Source: Sclerotinia nivalis (taxonomy: Eukaryota > Ascomycota > Leotiomycetes > Helotiales > Sclerotiniaceae). Taken from it: a stretch of DNA of 64,000 nt. The translations under genes were made by a program, and so were the position numbers. The stretch covers positions 432,001 to 496,000 of the forward strand of contig JAPEIS010000005.1 in the NCBI GenBank assembly GCA_029531795.1. The letters run 5' to 3'. Of the stretch, positions 1-11,676 are shown in pieces. The notes beneath the pieces were generated by a model. The model made no database searches, was not told where the DNA came from, and saw only the letters and a program-made list of their open reading frames with translations. Within the stretch, counting starts at the first letter, position 1; every line of letters begins with the position of its first letter.

Positions 1-780
1 AGCCTTCAAAGTTATTTAGAGAACTTGATCGTCTTGTGAAGACTGAAAAGAAGTTTACGATGATGATTTACAACTACGTATACATCACCGGCTTCTTACC
101 AAAACACCATCGAAGTTATTCCTACCTTCTCTATACAACAAAGTATGATTACCCATCTTAAAAAATGCCAATGATGATACCTTGAACAACTTCATCGACA
201 ACCAGATACCCTCGCCCCTTTTATTGAGTTCGTTATTTGAATATCCTAGCCTACAGCCCTACTCGAGGACAGCAAGAACAATTCACGCATACTCCACATA
301 TCCAAACCTTCATCAATGAGAATCAAAGTGCACTATTAAAGCTTTAAATATATCATTTGAGATTTTGCCATCACAAATCGGAGTTCGAGGTTTTGTTGCC
401 AGGAGGTACCTATCTAGTAGTTTTCATTGTCATTGTAATCATATCTATCTACTCGAGTTAAGTAAAAGATTACCTTGTTCACTAAAAAGTGGGTACTGCC
501 GTAACTACACTAGCGACTTTAGCTCGGATTATTCTCGATTAGATAGCAAACAATACATCTCCCTCCATCTTCATCATTTCCCACTCTGCCCTGCTACTCA
601 CAACAATATTTGAAATCTGAACAGTGGGCAAGATTTCCTACAATTACTGGACCACAACAATCAAGCATCTGAATTAATTGTCTACTATTACACTTCAGAT
701 CCTGCCATTTGTCTATTTGTTGAATTCAAAGCCCCTCAAAAGGTAACAAAGCTCATACAAATCATACAAATAATTGCAAG
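1..780. other. Left-edge intergenic DNA
   Basis: No open frame here has the composition or splice structure of a gene. The last part is AT-rich and is probably the promoter and 5' UTR of the CSN7 gene that begins at 781. Nothing else is recognisable. Confidence 0.5.
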
Positions 781-1724
781 ATGGAGCAAATCAAAGCTCT
801 GAATGCTTTGGAGGTATTTATTGATCTTCAACTATAATTCCCCCAAGTCTGAATTAATATACTAATTGCAAGAAGCCCTTCCTAGCTCTTACTAAATCCG
901 CAACATCACCCCGCGCTGCCATCGACCTCATCACTCGAGCGACCGCTACGCCCGGAACGTACATATTCACCGAACTTCTCCTCACGCCACAAATTCAAGC
1001 CCTCTCCACTGCTCCTCCAGAGCAAGCAGCTTATCTTTCCCTCCTTAAAATCTTCAGCTATGGCACATACACCGACTACACCAGCGACCCCTCTCTCCCC
1101 GCCCTCTCCTCAGCCCAAACCCTTAAACTTCGCCAGCTCTCCTTCCTCACCCTTGCCAAAAACCCGTCCGACTTGACCTACCCAAAACTCCAATCTGCGC
1201 TCTCCCTCTCCACTCCTCGCGACCTCGAAGATCTTGTCATCAGCACCATATATGCCGGTCTCATAACCTGTACTTTGGACCCTTACAACCAAACTGTACT
1301 CGTCTCCTCCGTCTCTCCCCTCCGCGATCTTCCCCCCTCTACAATCCCATCCATGTTATCTACCCTCTCGGCCTGGTCCGCTCGTTGCACCACGACGCTT
1401 TCGTCCCTCGAATCGCAAATCGCGTCCATCAAGGCCGAAGCCCAACGCCGTCACCGCGACGAACAAGAATGGAACGCCCACGTCACATCCCTCCTCGAAA
1501 TGCCTCCTCCAGCCGAGCCTTCCGCTGAAAGGACAGGCATCATGGGTAGTCTACATAGTTTGACGGGCAGAATGACGAGATCGTCTGGAAAGCGCAATGC
1601 CACATTGGAGAATCTAGGTAGTGATGAGGAAATGGATGATGTAGATTCGATAAGCGGTCAGCAGATGAAGGATACCCGGAGTTCGAAGAAGAGGGGTTTT
1701 GGCGGGTTAGGATTTGGGAAGTGA
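781..1724 (+). CDS. csn7: COP9 signalosome subunit 7 (PCI domain)
   Basis: Two exons (781-813 and 873-1724; intron 814-872 with a CTAAT-type branch point close to the acceptor) encode about 294 residues. The translation starts MEQIKALNALE and continues KPFLALTKSATSPRAA. It has the helical repeat plus winged-helix layout of a PCI domain, including the conserved block STPRDLEDLVISTIYAGLI, which is typical of CSN7/CSN8-like subunits. A helical stretch follows, then a basic tail ending in GFGGLGFGK. In the family, CSN7 is a scaffold subunit of the COP9 signalosome, which removes Nedd8 from cullins and so controls SCF ubiquitin ligases. In filamentous fungi the complex governs development and secondary metabolism. 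The proteasome lid subunit Rpn12 and eIF3 also carry PCI domains, but the N-terminal half matches fungal CSN7 best. The gene converges on the RGS gene downstream. Confidence 0.9.
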
Positions 1725-2469
1725 ATTGTTCTGCTGTCACAGCCTAGAGCTTGTGACCAGTGGGACTTTTCACTGACCAATCTCTTAGCTCAACAGGCCT
1801 CTCACGCGCTCTCGATCGTATACTGAAGCGTAAGAGTATGTGATTACATTAGTAAAAGGGATTTCATTTATAGTGGCTGGGATATACCTCAATTCTTTTT
1901 GGTTGAGGGGAAGGAGGCGGCAGGGATCAACAAAAGACTACAAGATGGCGTACGAAAAGGGAGAAATCAAAGCATGCATTTTCACGCAGGTTTAGTCAGG
2001 TCGGGTGTCTCCTTATATGAAGATAATCATGCATTCAATGTATGCAGGAAGAGGATATCAAAGTCGCCCCCTATTAGCTTCCATCCATACAAACAAAAAG
2101 TGAAGAAAAAGAAGAGAAAAGAGGTGATCAAAAGGCCCTTCAGTCCTCCGTTCTGTCCATAGAAAGACATCCAGTCTTTGAGAAAAAGTAAATAAAAAAA
2201 CAAAGAAATTTCCCCCCAAAAAAATTCCGTCAAGTCAACGCCAGCAAATCAACCTGTGATATCTTCCTGCAAGTCAATCCCTGTGTACAAAGTCCCAAAT
2301 CACTTTATATGAAAGAGAAAACTTGTCCCCAGAACACCTCGCTCTATAAACACAAGTCCCAAATTGCCATTCCTTCCTTCCTGAATCCATGTTCTATTTT
2401 AAAGTCTTTCTATGCAATTTTTCGGCTGCTATAGTTTTTTGCTTGGCCTTCATCTACCCATCTTCATAT
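1725..2469. other. Convergent 3' intergenic region
   Basis: This 745-base region lies between the 3' ends of the CSN7 and RGS genes. It is A-rich around 2090-2220 and probably holds both 3' UTRs. No gene is seen. Confidence 0.5.
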
Positions 2470-3715
2470 TTACAATCTCTTGCCAGGCACCAAGACAAAT
2501 AATAGGACTAATGCTGCATCTGTTATAGCTGTAACCATAAGGACCATGAGTGCCCGTTTATTGAGAAGCCTTTTGACAAAGGGTTCCCTGATCTTGGAAA
2601 AGGACATGAATGTGTATTCACTATATCCAGCCAAGGCAAGAATAGGATCGAGTGCATATTGGTGAGAACAGAGTGCATAGATACCAACTGTGAAAGGAAT
2701 GATGAGCTGGAAGTATGTCAGTATCAAGATAAGAAATTTAGAGATAGATTGGTGAATACATACCCAGACACGAGTATGGTGGGGATAATCGAGAAAGATC
2801 AGAATGAATCCAACCCAGAATGCAGCAAACATCGAGAGTAAACCAACAATCAGTCTTAACATCATTGAAGGAGGAACTAAATTGCCCAAAGCTTTCATTC
2901 TTAGAAACCCTGGGAAAGCATCACGTTCCATTGCTTGGAAAACGTAATCCTTAGCTGCATCAAATACTTCCGGGTCATCACGTCCCCTCTCTTCAATAGA
3001 AATCGTAATGTCTTGAGTAATGGCATGTGGTAAAATGATCTCACGCTCAGCACCTGGAAGCAGAAAAGTATAGAGAATCTTTTCGGCAGAGGCTCGAATG
3101 TCGGCTCTTGCGACAGTGTGTGCAGGGGAGTTTGAATCTGATGTAAATTCCAATGGACTGCTCATAAAGCTGGGTCTGGGCCTTTCGCTAGACATGTTTC
3201 CGAGGTTGTGACCAGAATTGGAGCCTACACTATGAGAAGGAGAGTGTCCCTGTGGAGCCACAACATCTCCGGTATCAGATTGTTCTCGAAGGAAAGCCGA
3301 CATCTGAGCATCTTGGTTTTTCTCCTTTTCTGTATTGAACATGGACGGTCCAGCAGCTGGATGATTCATTTCACCCAAATTTTCTAGAACAGCGGAGGAT
3401 CGTTTAGATTGCGCATCTTCGCCTTTAGGTGTACCAATCATTACAGATCTTCGCAATTCTCGTACATAGTGTCGGCATAATGACATGTGTTGAGCAACAT
3501 CAAGCCTGCCCTTGAGTTAGTGATTGAATTGAGCAATTTAATGCAAGGAAGACAAACCAAAAATCAAGATAATCAACAGAGCGCTGCTGATCCCTCATAT
3601 AAATGTAGAATGAGAACAGATCGACTGGGGGTAAAGTCCTTCTACTAAGCACCTCGAATAGCGTAGGAAGCCGATTCCGATTCAGATCGGGTTGAGGGGA
3701 GTTGATTCCTGCCAT
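2470..3715 (-). CDS. Rax1-like RGS-domain membrane protein
   Basis: Exon 1 is 3558-3715 and exon 2 is 2470-3505 (intron 3506-3557, 52 bases). Splicing joins ...YLDFW to LDVAQHMSLC and gives 397 residues. I chose the ATG at 3715 because it has a CACC-ATGG context; an in-frame ATG at 3757 would add 14 residues. Residues 10-70 form the start of an RGS domain (PTLFEVLSRRTLPP, then YLDFWLDVAQH). A Ser-rich low-complexity insert covers about 85-180, and the second half of the RGS helical bundle follows with AEKILYTFLLPGAEREI. Three hydrophobic segments at the C-terminus look transmembrane (VGLLSMFAAFWVGFILIF; a second ending in TVGIYALC; ALVLLFVLVPGKRL). This order matches yeast Rax1 and Aspergillus RaxA, which act in bud-site or polarity control and G-protein signalling. 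GAP activity has not been shown for every member. Confidence 0.8.
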
Positions 3716-4302
3716 GGTGATGACGACAGGGTCAGAGTTGAGCAGCTTGAAAGGCAAGGGGAGCTGAATTAAAAGGGATTGCTCGAAGTATTGATCCTAA
3801 TTCTGCAAGGAGTTTTTGATTTGTTGTCGCAGATTGTTGTGAAGTTTGTTGTTGGGCTAATGGAATGAAAAAAAAAGGATCGGAAAGAGCGTCGAAAGTC
3901 GGGTAAACTAAAAGAGAGTGAATAAGACGTGATGAAACCTTAAAATCTGAGGAGCAGTCTTAGGTATGCAACACTTAGAATTAAATCTGAAGTCATATAA
4001 GTTATCGGCGTCGTCCCACCCAATCTACCGACAACCTGCAGTGTAAGTTCTTTTGGCTGCGCGACTGTGGCCTTATTATGTAATCATTTACAAGGCATCA
4101 ATAGTGGCTGCGAAATTTTCGGTTAACTAGCGCCTTCCACACTGAGAGAATTTCGAAATTCTTAGACTGCATTATTGAAGCTCAGACAAGACAACTTATC
4201 ACGACAAATCGCGACAAATCCTTCAGTACGTTGATATAACTCCTAGCCGAATCAATCGAAGATCAAAATCGAAGTCTCTCAATTCTAACAAATAAATTAG
4301 AA
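3716..4302. promoter_or_regulatory. Divergent promoter between the RGS gene and eL31
   Basis: This 587-base region separates the two divergent start codons. The part next to eL31 (about 4140-4300) is likely its 5' UTR, with C-rich and AATC-rich stretches. No TATA box is clear on the eL31 side, as is usual for ribosomal protein genes. No further gene is seen. Confidence 0.5.
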
Positions 4303-4827
4303 ATGTCGACGACCACCAAGAAGACCGGCGGCAAGACCCAAAGATCCGCCATCGCTGATGTTGTTGCGCGCGAGTACACCATCCATTTGCACAAGAGAGT
4401 ATGTCGAAATTGCGAAAAAATAAGGATTCGAAAAAGGGCGAAGGACTGATTGTTTCGTTTTTAGTTACATGGTGTTTCTTTCAAGAAGCGTGCCCCAAAG
4501 GCCATCAAGGAGATCAAGGCATTCGCTACTTTGTCAATGGTATGGATATCTATCTAGAAGGATCGACAGGAAAATACAACAAGGAGAACAATACTGATGT
4601 TGGTATTTCTTTAATTATAGGGTACCTCCGATGTTCGTCTCGACCCCCAATTGAACAAGAAGGTCTGGGAAGCTGGTATCAAGGGTGTTCCATTCAGACT
4701 CCGTGTACGAATCTCGAGAAAGCGTAACGATGAGGAGGGTGCCAAGGAGAAGCTGTACAGTTACGTTCAGGCCGTCAATGTCCAAAACACCAAGGGTCTC
4801 CACACCGTTGTTGTCGAGGATGCATAA
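4303..4827 (+). CDS. rpl31: 60S ribosomal protein L31 (eL31)
   Basis: Three exons (4303-4398, 4465-4539, 4621-4827) encode 125 residues. The spliced protein begins MSTTTKKTGGKTQRSAIADV, continues TIHLHKR|LHGVSFKKRAP and GTSDVRLDPQLNKKVW, and ends HTVVVEDA. Length and motifs match fungal eL31 throughout. The protein sits near the exit tunnel of the large ribosomal subunit and contacts chaperones and the signal recognition particle there. Both introns begin GTATG and end TAG, and the reading frame is kept exactly across them. Early introns in a short gene are typical of fungal ribosomal protein genes. Confidence 0.97.
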
Positions 4828-5740
4828 ATGATCAAAATCAAATGGCATGGGGGTATTTCTGGAGTTGCTGCATTTCTGCTTGCTAAGGTAGTGGAAAATT
4901 AAAAGGTCTAACTTTTGATACCTAAATGCAGCCACTAGCTGTGGGAATTATTCTCATGCACTTGTGATATTGGTCTGTGCTATGAGGCTGGAAAAGGCAG
5001 CCGGGGTCTTTTTCAAGGAGTTGGGGAAGTAACGCTTCTCCAGGCAGTGCAAATGTGCAGCGGAAATACCATGCGACTACTTTGGGTCATTGGGGCATGC
5101 AAACAAGTGATGATCAGACACTCCCCGACATCAATTCTGCGGGCTTCGCAGTTCTTACATTTCGTTGAGCATAGGAATCTTCAAATCTTGATATCACTTT
5201 GCCAGACTCTCATGCATCATTATCTGATTGTTCTGTTTTATTCCTTCCACCACGAATAACATAAGCCACAGCGATTTCACTCCATATGCGATTTCGAGTC
5301 GAGCATTGGCGACGGTTCCGGAAGTGCAAATAGAGTTGTGGATGTAGAAAATAAATTGCCCTAGAAACCGGTGAGCCAATGCTTCAAGAGTGAGTTTGCT
5401 ACTAAGGTAAGAAGACAATATGGAGATCAACCCTCATCAGGGTATCATCATTTAAAAATGGATTACATGAAGTAAGTCTAGACCATGTCATGCACATCAA
5501 GTAGATTTCAAGGGTATTCAACAATGCGTTTGTTTTGTATTTATTGAAGGACCAAAATAAGGATACAGCCCCCGAAGTCCCACTGAGACGACGCCCTCCT
5601 GTAATATCCTGAGAATGCAATAACAACCCATTACTCGAGCTGAGACATAGACAGCAGTCCATTATGCACAATCTCCAATTCATAAACATATTGACGCCGG
5701 GTATCTGAATGACGATGTCCACACTCCTTTTCTAGAAAAC
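4828..5740. other. Intergenic region, no gene seen
   Basis: This 913-base stretch lies between the convergent 3' ends of the eL31 and UBE2C-like genes. Open frames on both strands are short and lack splice-supported extensions. It probably holds the two 3' UTRs. Confidence 0.5.
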
Positions 5741-6442
5741 TCATTCATCATCAATGTCCTGGTGACGACCATTGACTTTCTTTTGGAACTCCTCGGGGTT
5801 CTTGTCCCATAATTCTGCGGCCTCGCCGTTCAAAGGTGATGCACTGTCAATGTATATTAGCCCTGGCCTAGATACTCGATCACCCATCCCAACATGAATC
5901 AACATACTTGTTTGGTTCTCCCAAAAGACTCTGCAAGCTCAACAGAACGGTCTGAATGTTATAAGCAGCTGTCCATTTGTCCTTCAAGATATCCAGGCAG
6001 ATTCGGCCAGAAAAATCGACATTAGGGTGATAGATAGGTGTCTTGAAGAGCACGGTTGGTGGTGCATAGGGATAGTTGGATGGGAAGGCAAAGGATAATT
6101 TGAATTTCTTAGAAGCATATGGAGTATCATCAGGTCCGTCGATAGTGGCGGTCCAGGAAAGAAGATTCCCGTCTGCGGAAGGAAATGCGGAGATACCAGG
6201 TGCTGCAGAGGTCATCAATTGCATCAACTCGGTTTGGAGACTGTAGTACAGAATTGTATTTAGTATTGGATATTTTGACAAGTTGTATCTGTGAAGGGGA
6301 TGAAGATATATAGTAGATTTTGTACTAACCGTTTTGTAGTGCTCTGAGCATCAGGACCCTTGCGAGGAGCAAGTTTGGCAGCTTGAGCGGGTGGAAGATC
6401 TCCAGGGGCGGAATTCTGAGTATCCTCCATGGCGTAGTTCAT
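5741..6442 (-). CDS. ubc11: Ubiquitin-conjugating enzyme E2, UBE2C/Ubc11 type
   Basis: Three exons (6330-6442, 5908-6240, 5741-5843) encode 182 residues. The N-terminal part reads [15 protein letters not shown] and [15 protein letters not shown]. The E2 core has the [17 protein letters not shown] block and the catalytic cysteine in [12 protein letters not shown]. The last exon supplies [13 protein letters not shown] and the end [12 protein letters not shown]2C (UbcH10, vihar; Ubc11 in yeasts) is the initiating E2 of the anaphase-promoting complex, adding the first ubiquitins to cyclin B and securin. The N-terminal extension before KRLQ and the motif order favour this group over Ubc4/5. The ATG at 6430 (MEDTQN) is an alternative start that would shorten the protein by four residues. 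It is transcribed divergently from the Chk1 gene. Confidence 0.93.
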
Positions 6443-7098
6443 GATGATTTTGAGAAGAGAAAGCACAAAAGCCCAATTAAGTAACTGAGTAAGTAACTAA
6501 GAAGTCGACAGCTACTAGTACTGGTGTGAAGGTCGACAGAAACGGACAAAGGTGGTTTAGCTGATGGGAATGTAAATAAAAATTCTGAAAGCAATTGTGT
6601 AGAAGAAGCAAACAGTGTTCTGGAAGATCTAGACAAAGAATTTATCGGCTTTTGTACTTTGATGAATTATTTTATTCGGAACTTGTGAAGGTGATGAATG
6701 TACAAAGTGGTGTGAGGTGAATAGAAAGTGAATGTATGTAGGAAAGTTGAAGTTGGAGGGAAGTGGATTTGTTTATTTCGCTTTTCTCTTCTAGGCAGAG
6801 GTAGCCATAGAAACGCGGGTGGGCTGTATGTACTTGTACCTGGTAGTCACTAATTTTCGCGATGCGCGACTTAAAGTGCTTAGAACTAATTGAAACTCAG
6901 ACGCGATTCAAAACAGCCTGTGGCAATAACTTTGATTGGTTTTAGAGAAAGCTTCAGGAATTAATAATTTATATCTTTTGGAAATTTCCCCTTCTAGTGA
7001 CATCGACATAGCATTCGTTTTTCTACGTTTGTATTGTGGTGGTCTTCAAGAAATTCCGCGTTCGTTCATTCTTTACTTCGTTTCCAGCAACTAAAGTT
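6443..7098. promoter_or_regulatory. Shared promoter of UBE2C-like and Chk1 genes with CGCG elements
   Basis: The 656 bases between the two divergent start codons include several CGCG-core elements: ACGCGG at 6813-6818, TTTTCGCG at 6854-6861 (reverse complement CGCGAAAA, an SCB-like match), a GCGCG at 6864-6868, ACGCGA at 6901-6906, and CCGCGT around 7057-7062. In yeasts, MBF binds ACGCGT-like sites and SBF binds CRCGAAA sites upstream of cell-cycle genes. Both flanking genes are cell-cycle genes. That these sites are used here is inference. Confidence 0.45.
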
Positions 7099-8795
7099 AT
7101 GGCAATGCAGATGTCACAAATGGACCCGCTGCCCCGCGACCTACCTTTTCGAATAATTTCTAAAACAATAGGTAGAGGTGCCTACGCATCGTGAGTCCAA
7201 AATAAGACTATCCGATGGTCTTTGCTATACACAAAATCATATATATATATACTAATAAGTACCGTAGAATCAAGAAAGCCATTCCTCCAGCCGACCCTAC
7301 TCCGGTATTCGCAGTCAAATTCATACACAAAGCTTATGCTGTCAAACATGGCCGAATCTCCTCAAAGCAAATTGCAATGGAAGTGTCGTTGCATTCCCAC
7401 ATTGGACGGCATCCGAACATTATAGAGTGGTTTGCAACAGGTGAAGATGCTGTATGGAAATGGATAGCTATGGAATATGCAGAAGGAGGGGACTTATTCG
7501 ACAAAATCGAAGCGGATGTCGGAGTCAAAGAAGACATCGCACATTTCTATTTCACACAATTGGTTAGTGGAGTAAGCTATATGCATGCGAAGGGTGTTGG
7601 ACATCGAGATATCAAGCCCGAGAATATATTATTATCAAGTAGTGGTGATTTAAAGATTGCAGATTTTGGGCTGGCGACGCTATTCGAATATAATGGAGCG
7701 AGAAAGCTTAGTACGACTATGTGTGGTAGCCCTCCATATATAGCTCCAGAAGTAATCTCTTGTTCTAAGAGTACTCAAACGAAGGTGAAAGGAGCAGGGT
7801 ATGCTGCAAATATGGTAGATATCTGGTCGTGCGGGGTCGTATTATTTGTGCTCTTGGTGGGGAATACACCTTGGGATCAACCTACGGCCGAAAGTTGGGA
7901 ATTCGATGAATACATTAAGTCCAATGGGCGAAGTTCAGATGAATTATGGCGAAGATTGCCGGCTTCAGTTCTATCGTTGCTACGAGGAATGATGAATGTG
8001 GATGCATCCAAACGCTTCAACTTTGAACACATCAAACGGCATCCATGGTATACACGGAAGAACCCACTTCTCACAACAGACGGCAAAATGAGCGATCCAT
8101 TGGGCCTTGCCACTCAGATGTTGGCGAATCTTCGTATCGACTTTGAGCAAAAGCCTAGCGCATCACAGCTCAGCCAAGATGCAATGCAAATTGACAGTCA
8201 CAAATTTTCCTTCACACAACCGGAGGCTCCGGTGATGGATATGCAATTTTGCTGGGAACGACCACCTCGTGTATTACCTACATCTCAACCTACCGAGGCT
8301 ATCGCCTGCAAGTTCCAACTTCCATCGCCAGCTACATCTAATTTTGGAGATGCCACACTAGCTGATGAACCTTCCATGTCTCAATTCTCCTCCAATCCTG
8401 CCGTATCCCTCCGTCTCACGCAACATGCTCGCCAGTTTCAAGACATTCTCCCCAATTACTCGCTTACGCGATTCTTTTCACATCTCCCCGTTCCTCAACT
8501 GTTAACTCTTCTATCCGATTCTTTACATGCGATGAACATACCAATACCACCTTTGGCCCAACTGCAAAGCAGTCAATTGCACGCGGCGTGGGTCAAGGTA
8601 CGGGCGGTGGATAGTAGAAGATGTGGCATGAATGGAGAAATTGTTTTGGATACTTATGAGACAGAGGAGAGAGAGTTGGTAGAAGTGAGATTTGTGAAGG
8701 TTAAAGGGGATCCGTTGGAGTGGAGACGATTTTTCAAGAGGGTAGTAGTGGCGTGTAAGGACGGGGTTTATATACCTTCTGTCGAAGATGCGTAA
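7099..8795 (+). CDS. chk1: Checkpoint kinase Chk1
   Basis: Two exons (7099-7190 and 7268-8795) encode 539 residues. The first exon gives the glycine loop TIGRGAYAS. The second begins IKKAIPPADPTPVFAVKFIHK, where the lysine in AVK is the ATP-binding residue. The catalytic loop HRDIKPENIL, the DFGLAT magnesium motif and the activation segment MCGSPPYIAPEV are all intact, so the kinase should be active. A kinase domain at the very N-terminus followed by a regulatory C-terminus with the conserved block RFFSHLPVPQLLTLL is the layout of Chk1. In the family, ATR-type kinases activate Chk1 after DNA damage or stalled replication, and it holds cells in G2 through Cdc25 and Wee1. Cds1/Chk2 kinases have an N-terminal FHA domain, which is absent here. 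Confidence 0.93.
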
Positions 8796-9506
8796 TGAAT
8801 GGTGTTGGGGGATATGGACATGAATTTGGAGTGTGGGTGGGATGGTTGTATAGGGAATGCGAATTGGGGCAAATCAACGAGCTATGATATATATGAATTG
8901 GTTAGGATAGGGGTATTGGATGTTACGGGAGGCCTGGGTAACCGGTAGGAAAGGACCATAGACCATGATATCCACTTCATACCATGACTTCACGTCGATA
9001 GATTCTTCGTCCATATCTTTTATTTAATCTTAATTTTTCTTTTTCTATTCACAATTACCCATTCTGGAATCTGATATTGCATTCTGAGCTTTTTACGGGC
9101 GATTTGGACACTCCAAAAATGCTGGATATTAAAATATTCATAGATAGTCCCTTGAATACTTATCAAATTATTCAGACTACTAATCTTCCGTTGAACACTT
9201 GTAAAATTATTCTGCTGTTAATATTCGAATTTCGTAGACAATAAATTCGGATCCAAAATATTTGTACAGTTATATTGATAATATCCCTGAAGTTTATTTG
9301 GCGGGGTTGAAGGGAACGGGACGAGAGGGGTCTATTTCATGCACAGACGCTTTGCCGAGCCATGCATAATCGGTCGGTCTTATCGGCTGGAACCAGAAAG
9401 CTTAATGTTGATTAATCGTAAATTGATGGACTATGATTTCGAATCTCAATATCAATCAACCTTTGGATGTTCAAGTTTCTTTCAATTCATATTCGACAAT
9501 TAGAAA
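8796..9506. other. Intergenic region, AT-rich
   Basis: This 711-base AT-rich region lies between two genes on the plus strand. Around 9115-9260 there are loosely repeated phrases (TTGAATACTTATCAAATTATTC and TTGAACACTTGTAAAATTATTC-like copies). No gene is seen. Confidence 0.45.
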
Positions 9507-11676
9507 ATGGCCAAAATGGATGATCTTCCTTCAGAGATCATTCTCAATATTACTTCATGTGATTATACTCCAAATCTCTTTCATAAATTGACAAATACTA
9601 ACATTATTTACTCCAATAGATCTAGAACCTTCAGATATCGTCAAACTACAATTCGTTTCCAAACGATATCTAGAGCTTGGTCGCGATGATACTCTCTGGC
9701 GAGAACAATGTTTTACGCATTCATCATTTCTCGACAAGCTTCGCAGACGTCAAGAATTAATATCTTCCGGAACCGAAGACGATTCCGGAATGCGCGAATT
9801 AGCCATAGCTCTCGCTACAAACAATGGAACCGGCGATTCGAGATTGCATAAACCTCGTCATGAAGCTCGAGACCTTAGAAGTAGAGCAAATGAGAGGGTT
9901 AGGATATTGGCGAATTGGGATCCGAGTTATCCGACGGAGAAGGTTAAGTGGTATGATGAGTACATAGCGAGAAATGCGCCTATTTCAACTAGTTGGTTGC
10001 AGCAGCCTCGTCATCGCGAAAGTGCTAGTCGTGAACATTTGGAGGTGCGGGGAATGGCGGTGTATACACCAAAGGGAGAAACGGGAGCTACTATAGTTGT
10101 TGCGTAAGTATTCTTGTTTTTACTTCCTTATACTTGAGAATTGTACTGACTGCGATATCACAGACCTCTTGATGATGGTTCCATTTGTATTTGGGATGTC
10201 GGTGCGAATGCGCCTAGAAAAGGCAGCGTTGTTGCAAGAAGCAAGTCCGGGATTCTGGCGGAGAGTGGAAGGTCGCAGGATCTTAAGGCAAGGTCAAAGA
10301 TGATAAGTACAGGTGTCACAGAATGTATCAGTGTTGACAGTACTCTAAAGAAAGCCTATGTTGCTGTTCAAAGTGGTATGTGATATTTCTATTCTCAGAT
10401 ATCATGATGCCCGAAGCAGTACATCTTTATTTACGCCCCCAATGTACCTACAAGTGCCTAGGTATCACTTTCCCTAGCATCTCTAATACTGACTGACAAT
10501 GTTGCAGGTCTGGTTGAAGTTGATCTCGAGACCCTACAGACGGTAAACCATGAAGCATATCCATTTTCTATCACTGCTCTCTCTGAGGCAAAATATCCGA
10601 CACCCCTCACTGTGGGAACCAATCTATCTCTCTATCTTCATGATTCTCGTCAAAGAGCAAACGTTGGATCGTCCAGCCAAATCGAACGACTTGATTCTTT
10701 CAAAGTCACATCTGGCTCTGCAGACAAGCCTTTTAGTTTTAAAAGCTTGCTGAACCCAGAGCCAAGCTCCGATTACGCTCACCTATATCAGCCGGGGCCA
10801 CTAAGTATTGTGCATCTGCCTAGTTCGGGTGATGACTGGAATGGTAATGGAGATATTTACGTTGCTGGTCGATTCCCTAGCATTCTGAATTATGACCGTA
10901 GAAACTTTCCCAAGCTTAGAGGAACTATTCATTCGGGTGCACGATTATCTCAGATTGCTACGCTCCCATATCCCTTTGCATCGATGGAGAAGGACCTCGC
11001 CCGTCGGGGTGAACTTTCCGTTGAGCAGGTATGGAAAGCTAAGACTAGACCAGGGAAAACCTTGATTGCTTGCGGTGAGTATAATAGTAAAGGCTCGTTG
11101 GAGATGTATGGTCTATGCCCTGACCCAAATCTTTCCTCAATATCTTCCCAGTTTTCCGCGGGGCGGCTGCAAGACTCTACTATGAAGAATCGACAAACAT
11201 CATCCAGCTCAAAACTGTTATCTGTTGCCAATCATGGTACCCGCATTGTTGTTTCTGACGGAGGGGGTAACCTAAAGTGGTTCGAGAGGGATGGATTCAC
11301 CGAGTCCCGAAGATGGAATATTGCTCATGGTTCTGTCGAAGCGCCAAGGGGCATATTTGGCACATTGGGTGACTCTTACATGGATTCGGGATCTGGAGAC
11401 ATCGCGATCAAAATCCAGACAACTGACTCTGGGCTCGACGAACGGCGCGTCAACGAAAATGATCTTATTTTGTGGACAGGAGAAAAAGTAGGGTTGTTAA
11501 ATTTCTCTAGCAAACCTGGTTTCACCGCCGACTCTTTTGAAGATACCCCCAAAACTGCCGAGGAGGCTCTTCAAGAAAAGGAAGAGCGTACCCACGCGGC
11601 AACTATGAGAAGAGCACTGGAGATGCAGGCGAATGAGGTCAGGTACGTGAGGGGTCTAGGACTGGGAGTTGTGTGA
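9507..11676 (+). CDS. F-box protein with WD40-like repeats
   Basis: Four exons (9507-9558, 9620-10103, 10164-10375, 10508-11676) encode 638 residues. All three introns have consensus GT and AG ends and keep frame. Residues 5-50 form a clear F-box (DLPSEIILNI, then SYLEPSDIVKLQFVSKRY and LWREQCF). The rest contains beta-propeller-like segments, for example APLDDGSICIWDVG and VANHGTRIVVSDGGGNLKWF, but classical GH-WD spacing is degenerate. A C-terminal helix is rich in Glu and Arg. F-box proteins dock substrates to SCF ubiquitin ligases through Skp1, and propellers normally hold the substrate. The substrate here is unknown. The exon at 10164-10375 would be easy to miss because it is open in another frame. 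Confidence 0.8.

Noticed and set aside
1540..1740. Minus-strand frame opposite the CSN7 3' end
   Set aside because: It is the antisense of a confirmed coding exon.
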